Positions 26,279 to 34,856 of a stretch of 64,000 nt of DNA are shown one piece after another. This DNA is from Franzmannia qiaohouensis. Lineage in GTDB: Bacteria > Pseudomonadota > Gammaproteobacteria > Pseudomonadales > Halomonadaceae. The stretch covers positions 1 to 64,000 of the forward strand of contig NZ_JARWAM010000007.1 of assembly GCF_031451695.1 (NCBI RefSeq). Direction: 5' to 3'. Positions within the stretch are counted from its first letter, which is position 1. The number at the start of each line of letters is the position of its first letter. The position numbers and the translations under genes are program-made. The notes under the pieces were generated by a model. That model did no database searches, was not told the DNA's origin, and saw nothing but the letters and a program-made list of their open reading frames with translations.

Positions 26279-26294
26279 ATATAGCTATATAGCT
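26279..26294. promoter_or_regulatory. Overlapping palindromes, possible HutC-type operator
   Basis: ATATAGCTATAT at 26279-26290 and AGCTATATAGCT at 26283-26294 are two overlapping perfect 12-bp palindromes. They stand in the 140-bp divergent space between the regulator and the gamma-glutamyltransferase gene and are AT-rich against a GC-rich background. Position and symmetry suggest the operator of the local HutC-type regulator. Confidence 0.5.
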
Positions 26295-26387
26295 CTAATG
26301 ATCCTGCCTGTAAAACATGGTAGGTTCAAGTACAACCTGAGCCGCCCAGTATCAGGTGGTGCTCAACAACAAGAGGAACCGATCGCC

Positions 26388-28178
26388 ATGCCCAGCTTGC
26401 CGCCGTTCACCACTCGTCCTGAGATCAAGGGCACCTTCGGGGCCGTCACTACTACCCACTGGTTGGCCTCCAGCGTGGCGATGGCAATGCTGGAGAAGGG
26501 CGGCAACGCCTTCGATGCGGCCGTGGCGGCGGGTTTCGTGCTGCAGATCGTCGAGCCTCATCTGAATGGTCCTGGCGGCGAGGTACCGATCATCGCGATG
26601 CGCCATGACGATACGGCGCCGCGGGTGATCTGCGGCCAGGGGGTGACGCCAGCGGGGGCCACCGCGGAGTACTTCGCGCAGTTGGGGCTCAAGACAGTGC
26701 CGGGCACCGGGCTGTTGCCGGCCGTGGTGCCGGGGGCGTTCGGCGCCTGGATGCGACTGCTGCGCGATTACGGCAGCATGCCGCTGGCGTCGGTGCTGGA
26801 GCCCGCCATCGACTATGCGGAGAACGGGTTTCCGCTGCTCGGTCGTGTGGTTTCCTCGATTCTGCCGGTTGCCGAGTTCTTCAAGCAGGAGTGGCCGAGC
26901 TCTGCCGAACAGTGGCTGGTGGGCGGCGCTGCGCCGCGTCCTGACCGGCTGTTTCGTTCGCCGGCGATTGCTCGCACCTACCGGCGTATTCTCGCCGAGG
27001 CGACGCTGGCGGGCCCCGACCGTGAGGCACAGATCGAGCGTGCCCGAGCGACCTTCTATGAAGGCTTCGTGGCCGACGCCGTCGATGCCTTCTATCGCAA
27101 GCCGCTGATGGACAGCACCGGGGAGCGCCGTGCCGGGCTGCTGACCGGCGAGGACATGGCGCGCTGGTCAGCGAGTGAAGAGGCCACGGTAAGCGCGGAT
27201 TACGCAGGCTATCGCGTTCACAAGTGCGGTCCCTGGAGCCAGGGGCCGGTATTCCTGCAGCAGCTGGCGCTGCTGGAGGGTGTCGATTTCAGCTCTTTTG
27301 GTCCCGAGAGCGCCGCGTTCGTCCACCGGGTAGCAGAGTCGGCGAAGCTGGCTTTCGCCGACCGCGAGGCGTGGTACGGCGACCCGGCCGGCGCCGAGGT
27401 GCCGCTGGAGACGCTGCTCAGCGCTGACTATAACGCGGCTCGACGCCAGTTGATCGGTGAGCGGGCGTCGCTGGAGATGCGCCCGGGGCTGGAGGGCGGC
27501 GATGCCCGGATAGCGACGATCATGGCACTGGCGGGTAGCGAGCCTACGATTGGACCCGGCGGCGGTGAGCCGACGTTTGCGCCGCTGCCTGAGGTGGAGG
27601 GCGATACGGTGCATCTGGATATCGTCGATCGCTTTGGCAACATGGTCTCGGCGACGCCCAGCGGCGGCTGGCTGCAAAGCTCGCCCAGTGTGCCGGGGCT
27701 GGGCTTCTCGATCTCTACGCGGGCGCAGATGACCTGGCTGGCGCCTGGACTGGCGAGTTCACTGCGCCCCGGCGTTCGTCCGCGCACGACGCTCACGCCG
27801 ACGCTGGTCACCCGCGATGGCAAGCCGTGCATGGCCCTGGGCTCGCCCGGCGGCGACCAGCAGGACCAGTGGAGCCTGACCACCTTCCTGCGCATCGTGC
27901 ACTACGGCTACGACCTGCAGCGCGCCATCGATGCGCCGCAGTTTCAGGTGCGCCATTTCCCGGCATCCTTCCATCCGCGTGAGTGCGTGCTGGGGCGGGT
28001 GCTGATCGAGAACCGCTTCTCCCCGGCGGCGTTGGCGACGCTGCGTGATAAAGGCCATGACCTGGCGATACAGGATGAGTGGGCGCTGGGCCGGGTGTGT
28101 GCCGTGGCAGTGCGCGATGGCATGCTTCACGCTGGTGCCTCGGCGCGCCACATGCAGGGCTATGCGGTAGGGCGCTAA
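26388..28178 (+). CDS. Gamma-glutamyltransferase family protein (cytoplasmic type)
   Basis: A protein of 596 residues from the ATG at 26388, chosen for the upstream AGAGGA site; the longer ORF start is unsupported. The autoprocessing nucleophile is predicted to be Thr407 in the G-D-T-V-H motif (DNA 27606-27608), and a downstream Gly-Gly pair is in LGSPGGDQQDQW. The family cleaves gamma-glutamyl bonds, or related amide bonds in glutaryl-acylase-like members. No signal peptide is present, unlike classic periplasmic Ggt, so substrate import is needed. The divergent HutC-type regulator and TAXI-TRAP transporter fit that role. Confidence 0.9.
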   Translation: MPSLPPFTTRPEIKGTFGAVTTTHWLASSVAMAMLEKGGNAFDAAVAAGFVLQIVEPHLNGPGGEVPIIAMRHDDTAPRVICGQGVTPAGATAEYFAQLGLKTVPGTGLLPAVVPGAFGAWMRLLRDYGSMPLASVLEPAIDYAENGFPLLGRVVSSILPVAEFFKQEWPSSAEQWLVGGAAPRPDRLFRSPAIARTYRRILAEATLAGPDREAQIERARATFYEGFVADAVDAFYRKPLMDSTGERRAGLLTGEDMARWSASEEATVSADYAGYRVHKCGPWSQGPVFLQQLALLEGVDFSSFGPESAAFVHRVAESAKLAFADREAWYGDPAGAEVPLETLLSADYNAARRQLIGERASLEMRPGLEGGDARIATIMALAGSEPTIGPGGGEPTFAPLPEVEGDTVHLDIVDRFGNMVSATPSGGWLQSSPSVPGLGFSISTRAQMTWLAPGLASSLRPGVRPRTTLTPTLVTRDGKPCMALGSPGGDQQDQWSLTTFLRIVHYGYDLQRAIDAPQFQVRHFPASFHPRECVLGRVLIENRFSPAALATLRDKGHDLAIQDEWALGRVCAVAVRDGMLHAGASARHMQGYAVGR

Positions 28179-28184
28179 AGCGGA

Positions 28185-29948
28185 TCACTTATAGGCCGAC
28201 GTGACCGTTACACCTTCTACAAGATGCTCCAGGTAATCATCCAGGGGCATGGGATGGGCGATACCAAAGCCTTGGAGAAAGTCGACACCCAGGCCGGCAA
28301 GAATATCGATCTGGGCCTGGTTCTCAACGAACTCGGCCACTACCCGAACGTTGAGATAGTTGGCTAGCGCGCAGGTACTTCTGACGATCTCCTGATCGAG
28401 GCCGGAAGTGGCGACATCGCGGATGAAACTGCCGTCTATCTTGATCTCTTCCACGGCGTAGTGCTTCAAGTAGTCGAAGGTGGCAAGCCCGGTACCGAAG
28501 TCGTCGATGGCTAGGCTGACGCCGCGCGCCTGGATGGCATCGATATTGCGCTGCGCGGCTTGGGTGTCGCGAATGTCGCAGGTTTCCGTGATCTCGAGGC
28601 AGAGTTCTTGTGGTGCCCAACCGTGAAGAGCCAGGGCGTTATCGACGATCTCGGGCAGACCGGGGCTGGCCAGTGAGTGGCCCGACAGGTTGATAGAGAC
28701 CATGGTCAGCTGTTGCCCTCCAGGATGATTGGCTAGCTTGCCAAGGGCGTGGTTGATCACCCACTCATCAAGCTGTGGCATCAGGCCAAACGTCTCTGCA
28801 ACGCGCAGAAAGGTGTCCGCTCCGCAGAGACTGCCGTCAGGTCGTTGCCAGCGAATCAGAATCTCGGCGCGATGCTCGCCAGGGTGTTTATGCTCGAGAA
28901 TGGGTTGCGCGAATAGCGTGAAATGCCCATGGGACTTATCTCCGGCCAGGGCGTGGCGCAGGCGACGTGCCCAGTTCAGGGCCTCGTGGTGCTGTTCGAT
29001 CAGCTCAAACGCAGATGCCTGGTGATGGTAGAAGCCTGCCTGGTCATGATGGCCGGCTCGCTGGCAGCTGATCAGCAGCAGCGAGGTAAGGTGACGACGA
29101 TCGCCAGGTGTCAGTGTGTCTATCAGGGCTATGCGCATATTGAGTCGTGCCGCCGAGACGTGCTCGGAGTGGCGCAAGGCGTGTCGCAGGCGGCTGAGGA
29201 TCAGCGGAGCCTGGACATGTCTGCTTACCATCAGAACGGCAAAGAGCCCGGGTTGGAGACGAGCTCCCAGGCCTTCGCTGGCGGCAATGCAGCCGCGAAG
29301 GATATTGGCGATACCCTGTTCCAGCCGGTGTACTTCGTCGACTCCGGTGAGAGTGGCGAGATCGTCGATATCGGGAATCTGGATGCCGATCAGCGCATAC
29401 TGCTCCGCTGCAAGGTGGTGGCGCATGTGGTGATTCAGCCCCAGGTCGTTGTAGAGCCCGGTCAGGCCATCATGCAGGCGCGCAGCTTCGAGTTTGCGAT
29501 TGGTGGTCTCATGGGCGTGGACCGCTTCAATGGCGATGAAACCGACCAGTGCCGCGGTAAAGATGATCATCTGGCTGTTGAGCATGGCGACGTCATCGAA
29601 GCCCGCTGCTGGATCGGTATAGAGGTGTAGGTGAATCGCTGTCCAGGCCAGCATGAAAACGGGCACTACCATTCGCGACAGGCCCGTCGGCAGCAGGTAA
29701 ATGGCCAGGATAGGGGTGCACAGCGCGGCGTAGGGCACCCAGCGCTGAGGTATCTGGTCACTGGCACCGAACTGCCAGAGCGCCATCACTACCAGCACCG
29801 CGATAACGCTCCAGATGCCGAGCCCGAGGCCCGCGAGAGGCGCGTCTGGTAAGCGCTTGAACAGGCCGCTGCCTTGCCTGTGCCACTGGCAAGCGAGTGG
29901 TGTAAACAGCAGGACCGAAGTGACTTCAGATAGCCATAGCCCGGTCAT
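28185..29948 (-). CDS. Cyclic-di-GMP signalling protein (degenerate GGDEF + EAL), 3' part of a broken MASE1 gene
   Basis: A 587-codon open frame. The first 150 residues are the last membrane segments of a MASE1-like sensor. A degenerate GGDEF domain follows (motif position reads LQPGLF, so no cyclase activity is expected). A full EAL domain ends the protein, with ExLxR as EILIRW, LEITE, DDFGTG, IKIDGSF, AEFVE and LQGF, so phosphodiesterase activity is plausible. An in-frame TAA at 29979-29981 separates it from the upstream fragment, and the frame is otherwise continuous. The ATG at 29948 is internal to the ancestral protein, so a shortened product is possible. Confidence 0.82.
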   Translation of the reverse strand: MTGLWLSEVTSVLLFTPLACQWHRQGSGLFKRLPDAPLAGLGLGIWSVIAVLVVMALWQFGASDQIPQRWVPYAALCTPILAIYLLPTGLSRMVVPVFMLAWTAIHLHLYTDPAAGFDDVAMLNSQMIIFTAALVGFIAIEAVHAHETTNRKLEAARLHDGLTGLYNDLGLNHHMRHHLAAEQYALIGIQIPDIDDLATLTGVDEVHRLEQGIANILRGCIAASEGLGARLQPGLFAVLMVSRHVQAPLILSRLRHALRHSEHVSAARLNMRIALIDTLTPGDRRHLTSLLLISCQRAGHHDQAGFYHHQASAFELIEQHHEALNWARRLRHALAGDKSHGHFTLFAQPILEHKHPGEHRAEILIRWQRPDGSLCGADTFLRVAETFGLMPQLDEWVINHALGKLANHPGGQQLTMVSINLSGHSLASPGLPEIVDNALALHGWAPQELCLEITETCDIRDTQAAQRNIDAIQARGVSLAIDDFGTGLATFDYLKHYAVEEIKIDGSFIRDVATSGLDQEIVRSTCALANYLNVRVVAEFVENQAQIDILAGLGVDFLQGFGIAHPMPLDDYLEHLVEGVTVTSAYK

Positions 29949-29978
29949 CAGCTCGATGCTTGGCGTGCCCCGTGCGAA

Positions 29979-30377
29979 TTACCAGGCGCCGAGCAGGGTG
30001 AATAACAAGGCGCTGAACAGGGCGATGATCGGAACCCGCAGTAGGCGTCGGGCGCGATCCTGGTCGATGTGGCGCTCCAGCCATGCCGAAAAGCCAGCCA
30101 CGAACAGCATGACAATGACAAAGGCAGCGGTGCCCACCACAATGCCTAACAGCGCGTCTCCGCGAGCGATGTTCCAGATCAGCGCCGCCAGTGCGAAAGC
30201 TGGCACCAGCCGTATGCCATGAACCAGAACGCTGCCGTAGGCCAGCGCATTGGCCATCCATAGTGGCGAGATGGGCAGCATCTCGGACATCGCAGGGAGT
30301 GTCAGGCTGACAAGCAGAGCGGCACACCACCAGATGATAAAGGCCTGCGCGCTTCTGAGGCGCCAGCTGTCGCCCAT
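29979..30377 (-). pseudogene. 5' fragment of the MASE1-GGDEF-EAL gene, ended by in-frame TAA
   Basis: 132 codons from the ATG at 30377 (GAGGGG 6 bases upstream), encoding several membrane segments of a MASE1 sensor domain (WMANALAYGSVLVHGIRLVPA). It stops at TAA 29979-29981, reading LLGAW-stop. Without that codon the frame runs on to 28185, giving a protein of about 730 residues, normal for MASE1-GGDEF-EAL. One base change would restore it. It is therefore called broken; a sequencing error is the main alternative. Confidence 0.75.
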
Positions 30378-30476
30378 GTCCAGCCCCTCGTGCTTTTCCT
30401 GATATAGCACTCAGCCTAGACAATATCCCCACAGATGTATCAACGCTTGGTCACCGCTACATGCTCATATGCTCTC

Positions 30477-31787
30477 CTATAAACGCTCCAGCAGGTGCTT
30501 CGTCGAGCGTTCCTCTAGCGTCATGATCACCTCATGCAGCTCCGTGGCATGGGCCTGGCCGATGGCCGGCGTCGCCAGAGCATGGAATTTTTGTGTCAGC
30601 TCTTCATCGCTTAGCGGGTTGTGAGGGTTGCCGCGAGCTTCGTGTGGCTGGCTCCGATGCTGGCTGCCGTCGTGCATGATGAGCGTGGCCTGTGCCCAGC
30701 GCTCGGCGGGAAAGCGGGCGTTGAATGTCTCGCTTTCGACCAGTTCGACGCGCTGGGCCAGCGCCTTGATAAGCGGGTCATCGAGGGCGTCGCTTACCGC
30801 ATGCACATCGATGGTGCCAAACCCCAGTGCGCAGGCGACCGACCATGGCAAACTGTATTGGGCCTGCTCGGTGGTGGTGGGGTGAACGACGTGCAGCTGC
30901 TTGGCTTCGTGGAAGGTGGCGATGCTGATGCGCTCTATCGCATCGATGTCGACACTCTGGCGGGCCAGCGCTAGCACTGCTTCTACTGCGGGCTGGGCCC
31001 AGCGGCAGACTGGATAGGCCTTGAAGTACTGCTCGTGCAGATACCAGCGGCTGCCGAGATCCTGCCAGTGTTGGGTGACGTCGCTGCCGGTCACCGTAAC
31101 GGCTGGCGCGCCGGTAAAGCCGTCCTGGGCGAGTAGCGCGGCCGCGATACCGGCTTGAGCCCCCCAGCCCGAACCATCCTTGACCATGGTGGGGTGGTCG
31201 ATGCAGCGCATCATCTGGCTGCGTGGGCCGTAGAATTCGGCGATGCCGAGGGCCTCGTGGAGGCGCGCTCGATCGAGCCTAAGCAGCTTGGCGGCGACGG
31301 CAGCCACGCCGATGGCGTTCCACGCCCCGGAGGTGTGATAGTCACAGGCGCTGGCGTGCAGGGCGATACCTGCACGCGTGGCGACTTCGTAGCCCATTGC
31401 CAGCAAGCCGAGCAGAGCACGCCCAGACAGCTTTTCCACCTCGGGGAGTGCCAGGATTCCCGGCACCAGGGCGACACCACAGTGGCCTTTGGTAAGTACC
31501 TGGCCGTCGTGGGCGTCCAGGGCATCGATCATCCAGGCGCCGTGAAGCGCCACGCCGGAGGCCGAGGCCGTGGCAGTCGAGAACAGCAGCGGGCGACCGC
31601 CGCCGTGCTGGCTGATCACATAGCGCTCGGCGTGCCTGGCAAGCGCGGTACGGCTGGCCCCGGCGGCTACGCCAAGGGTGTCGAGCAGGGCGCGCTTGGC
31701 CTGGACCAGATGCGTGTCGCCCAGGGCGTCGAGATCGACGTCAAGGATCCAATCGAGTGGGGCAAAATTCGTATCGCTGTCGTGCAT
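30477..31787 (-). CDS. MmgE/PrpD family protein (2-methylcitrate dehydratase-like)
   Basis: A protein of 436 residues from the ATG at 31787, preferred because the longer ORF adds an unrelated basic stretch; the AGGAA site is 11 bases upstream, so the start is moderately sure. Family traits include ALDAHDGQVLTKGHCG near residue 90 and the YFKAYPVCRWAQPAVEA segment. MmgE/PrpD proteins include 2-methylcitrate dehydratase, cis-aconitate decarboxylase and iminodisuccinate epimerase. The context does not decide among them; no methylcitrate synthase gene is near. Cytoplasmic. Confidence 0.88.
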   Translation of the reverse strand: MHDSDTNFAPLDWILDVDLDALGDTHLVQAKRALLDTLGVAAGASRTALARHAERYVISQHGGGRPLLFSTATASASGVALHGAWMIDALDAHDGQVLTKGHCGVALVPGILALPEVEKLSGRALLGLLAMGYEVATRAGIALHASACDYHTSGAWNAIGVAAVAAKLLRLDRARLHEALGIAEFYGPRSQMMRCIDHPTMVKDGSGWGAQAGIAAALLAQDGFTGAPAVTVTGSDVTQHWQDLGSRWYLHEQYFKAYPVCRWAQPAVEAVLALARQSVDIDAIERISIATFHEAKQLHVVHPTTTEQAQYSLPWSVACALGFGTIDVHAVSDALDDPLIKALAQRVELVESETFNARFPAERWAQATLIMHDGSQHRSQPHEARGNPHNPLSDEELTQKFHALATPAIGQAHATELHEVIMTLEERSTKHLLERL

Positions 31788-31889
31788 GACGTGATGCGTT
31801 CCTGGTATCGGTGAGTGACGTCTGGCGGCCTGGCGTGGTAAGAAAGTCACCCTGTTTTTCCGCCATTCGCTTAGTTAAGGAACCCTGCC

Positions 31890-32741
31890 ATGAGCCCACG
31901 CCATCGTGTCGCTGTCGCCCAGATGAACTGTGAGCTGGGAGACGTTGAGGCCAATCTGCCGGTGCACCGGGAACTGATCGGCGAGGCCCGGTCGCAGCAG
32001 GCTGAAGTGCTGGTGTTCCCGGAGCTGTCGCTTACGGGGTATGACCTCGGCGCGCGGGTGCCTGAGGTAGCGATGGCGGCAGATGATCCGCGCTTGCTGG
32101 GGCTGGCTCGTGATGCGGGTGAGATGCTGGCGCTGGTCGGATTCGTCGAGCGTATCGGGCTTGGCGAGTTCGCCAACGCGGTGGCGTGCCTGCAGAACGG
32201 CGAGGTGCTGGCGGTTCATCGCAAGGTCAATCTTTGCACCTATGGCGGGCATGAAGAGGGCAAGGTGTTCAGCAAGGGCCAACGTCTCACCCAGGTGACC
32301 ACCCGGGGGCTTGCTTGCGGGGTGACGATCTGTGCCGACCTGTGGAACCCCGGGCTGGTGCATGCGGCCATGCTCGAGCGTCCCGATGTGCTGTTGACCT
32401 CGATCAACTCGGCCTCCGGCATAGTCGACGGCGATTTCGACGATCAAGCCAACTGGCTGACCTGTCTGCGTTTCTACGCCATGATGTACGGCACGCCGCT
32501 GGCCATGGCCCACCGCTTTGGTGCGGAGGGCGAGGCTTGGTTCTGGGGCGGCAGCTGTATCGTCGATGCCCGGGGCCAGATACTGGCGCGGGCAGATGAC
32601 GGTGTTGGCGTGGTCTCGGCGGTGCTCGAGATGGCCGATATCGAGGCGGCGCGCTTTGCCATGCCGACTCACCGCGATGCCGATACGCCGCTGGTTGCTG
32701 CGCTGATGAAGCAGCGGCTCAAGCGTGACCTTACGCTTTGA
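31890..32741 (+). CDS. Carbon-nitrogen hydrolase (nitrilase superfamily)
   Basis: A 283-residue enzyme with the full catalytic triad: Glu45 (FPELSLTGY), Lys112 (HRKVNL) and Cys148 (TICADLWNP). This superfamily cleaves nitriles, amides or carbamoyl compounds. Glu-Lys-Cys spacing and length resemble aliphatic amidase and N-carbamoyl hydrolase branches more than true nitrilases, which are longer. It is divergent from the MmgE/PrpD gene (102-bp gap) and convergent with the CocE-type gene (4-bp gap). The substrate is unknown. Confidence 0.88.
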   Translation: MSPRHRVAVAQMNCELGDVEANLPVHRELIGEARSQQAEVLVFPELSLTGYDLGARVPEVAMAADDPRLLGLARDAGEMLALVGFVERIGLGEFANAVACLQNGEVLAVHRKVNLCTYGGHEEGKVFSKGQRLTQVTTRGLACGVTICADLWNPGLVHAAMLERPDVLLTSINSASGIVDGDFDDQANWLTCLRFYAMMYGTPLAMAHRFGAEGEAWFWGGSCIVDARGQILARADDGVGVVSAVLEMADIEAARFAMPTHRDADTPLVAALMKQRLKRDLTL

Positions 32742-32745
32742 GGTG

Positions 32746-34776
32746 TTAGACATGATGGCGCTTGCGTCGCGTCACCCAGCGGCGGTCCATGAAGCGCTCG
32801 CCGTTCTCGAAGGCCTCGAGCCGGGCTTCCAGGTAGAACCACTCGGCGTCGCAGCGCAGCTCGGCCCAGGTGGTGGTGTGAGCCTGCCAGTCATCGCGCT
32901 TGAAGTGCTGGGTCCAGCTCTTGCTCATTCGCGCGCTGGCCGGGCACTGGGGATCGATATGGTAGCGTTCATCGGCGTTGGCGGTGTTGGTCAGGCCGTG
33001 ATCGTAGGCGACCTCGCCGAAGTCATCGACGATCTCGTGGCGAGTGTGGCCATCTGCCAGGGCATGAATCACATCCCGGCGATGGTCTCCTTGGCGCGTC
33101 TGGCGGCTTTGCAGCGGCCCGGAGTGCTCAGCCGGTGCAAAGTGCACGGGGGTCTCTATCTCGGGTGAGGTGCGCTGTGGCACGTATAACTGTGATTCGC
33201 CCGGATACAGCGTCAGCGTGACAGGGCGGGGGCTAGGCCAGACCAGCGGCCAATAGTCGGTGGTGACGGATACCCGCAGCCGGTGGCCCGGTGCGAGCTG
33301 GTGGCAGGCCTGGTTGAGTTGTACCTCGGCGTCAAACGGGGTGTCACACGGTATGGCCTGCGGCTTGCTGTGGCTGTGTCGGTGGCAGAGGTTGAGTACG
33401 CCGTAGCTGATGCGCTGCGAGACCCCCGTGGGCGAAACATCGCAAAGCCTGACGATGAGGTTGGCCTGGGGCTGGTCGACGCTGACACGCAGCGCGAGGC
33501 GTGGCCGGCCGAGTAGCGTCAGTGTCTCATTGAGTGGCTGAGTATCGAAGACCAGCGAGTGGGCGTCATCCTGGCGCTGGTCGCCGGCGATCTCGGGGCC
33601 GCTACAGTGAGGGATGTACTCGCCGCATTGGCGACCGTTGTCGGCCGGAGCGCTGAGCGTCAGCGCCGCCGCGTTGCCGGAACACGTCGAGTGCAGGCTG
33701 GCGTCGCCCAGCGAGTATGCCTTATCGGCCACATTGGGCGATGGCCAGCGCTGTTCGCCCAGCCAATGTCCCGGGGTATGCAGGCTAGCGGGGTCTGCGC
33801 CGGAAAACGCCTGGCAGTAAACACGGTAGCGAGGCTCGTTCATGATGCCGTTGTCGTGGCCCTTCAACCAGTGATCCCACCAGCGCAGGGCTTCCTGAAG
33901 AAAACCAATGGTCGGGCCCGGCATGGCAACGTGAGGATAGGCGTGTGGCCAGGGGCCGACGATACCCAGTCGCGGACAGGTAGCGTGCTGCATCAGCTCG
34001 GCGACGAAATTGACATAGGCGTCGGCCCAGCCGGTCACGGCCAGGATCGGGGTCTTTAGGCGGCGGTAGTCTTCACAGACCGAACCGTGTTGCCAGTAGG
34101 CGTCGCGCGTCTGGTGGGCAAACCAGTTCTCGGCAACGAACGGTTGGCGCTGCAGACGGTACTGCCACTGCTCGCGCCAATCATCGCGAAGCGCGGGGTC
34201 GGGCGGTCGCGACATGAACGACAGCGAGGTGGCGGCCCAGCCAAAATTCTCGTTGAGAACGCAGCCGCCTTTATAGTGAACGTCGTCGTGGTAGCGGTCC
34301 ACGGTGGCGCCGACGGCAATGATCGCCTTGAGTGCCGGCGGCTGCCGCGAGGCAACCTGCAGTGAATTGAAGCCGCCCCAGGAAATGCCCATCATGCCTA
34401 CCTGGCCGCTACACCAAGGCTGTGCGGCGATCCAGGCGATTGCGGCGATGATATCGTTCTGCTCCTCGAGCAGGTACTCGTCCTCGAGAATGCCGTCGGA
34501 CTCGCCGCTGCCACGCAGGTCGATGCGCAGCGCGGCATAGCCGTGGCCGGCGAAGTAGGGGTGCATGCGCTCATCGTCGAGACTGGTGGCGTCGCGTTTG
34601 CGATACGGGATGCATTCGATGATGGCCGGGACGGGCGTGGTGCTGTCAGGACGCCATAGCCTAGCCGCCAGGCGTGTGCCGTCGGGCAGGGGAATCCACA
34701 GGTTGGGTGTTTCACTGATCGGCTGGGGAAACTCGTGTACTTCGCGGCTGTCGGGTTGAGCACCGCTGGGAAACAT
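32746..34776 (-). CDS. CocE/NonD-family alpha/beta hydrolase (X-Pro dipeptidyl-peptidase-like)
   Basis: A protein of 676 residues from the ATG at 34776 (AGGAG 10 bases upstream); the in-frame TTG at 34797 is discounted. The N-terminal alpha/beta hydrolase domain has the nucleophile elbow GISWGG, an Asp in VTGWADAY and a His in VGPWPHAYP. The C-terminal jelly-roll domain is typical of PepX-C proteins. Members act as cocaine esterase, glutaryl-7-ACA acylase or peptidases. No signal peptide is seen. The specific substrate is not predictable; the gene is not in a clear operon. Confidence 0.87.
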   Translation of the reverse strand: MFPSGAQPDSREVHEFPQPISETPNLWIPLPDGTRLAARLWRPDSTTPVPAIIECIPYRKRDATSLDDERMHPYFAGHGYAALRIDLRGSGESDGILEDEYLLEEQNDIIAAIAWIAAQPWCSGQVGMMGISWGGFNSLQVASRQPPALKAIIAVGATVDRYHDDVHYKGGCVLNENFGWAATSLSFMSRPPDPALRDDWREQWQYRLQRQPFVAENWFAHQTRDAYWQHGSVCEDYRRLKTPILAVTGWADAYVNFVAELMQHATCPRLGIVGPWPHAYPHVAMPGPTIGFLQEALRWWDHWLKGHDNGIMNEPRYRVYCQAFSGADPASLHTPGHWLGEQRWPSPNVADKAYSLGDASLHSTCSGNAAALTLSAPADNGRQCGEYIPHCSGPEIAGDQRQDDAHSLVFDTQPLNETLTLLGRPRLALRVSVDQPQANLIVRLCDVSPTGVSQRISYGVLNLCHRHSHSKPQAIPCDTPFDAEVQLNQACHQLAPGHRLRVSVTTDYWPLVWPSPRPVTLTLYPGESQLYVPQRTSPEIETPVHFAPAEHSGPLQSRQTRQGDHRRDVIHALADGHTRHEIVDDFGEVAYDHGLTNTANADERYHIDPQCPASARMSKSWTQHFKRDDWQAHTTTWAELRCDAEWFYLEARLEAFENGERFMDRRWVTRRKRHHV

Positions 34777-34828
34777 AGGGGGGTATCTCCTGGCCAAGGC
34801 TTGTAGCCGCGAGGCGTCGAAAGCATCG

Positions 34829-34842
34829 TCGCCCCGGGGCGA
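34829..34842 (-). terminator. Palindrome after the choline-type binding-protein gene
   Basis: TCGCCCCGGGGCGA is a perfect 14-bp palindrome 14 bases past the stop of the minus-strand binding-protein gene. It can form a 5-bp stem with a CCGG loop, followed on the minus strand by CGATGCTTTC, a weak T-tract. It probably ends or protects that message. Confidence 0.4.
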
Positions 34843-34856
34843 TCATTAGGTATCGC

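Noticed and set aside
29979..29981. TAA in the MASE1-GGDEF-EAL gene as programmed readthrough or recoding
   Set aside because: No recoding signal was seen, and TAA is the least leaky stop; mutation or sequencing error is simpler.
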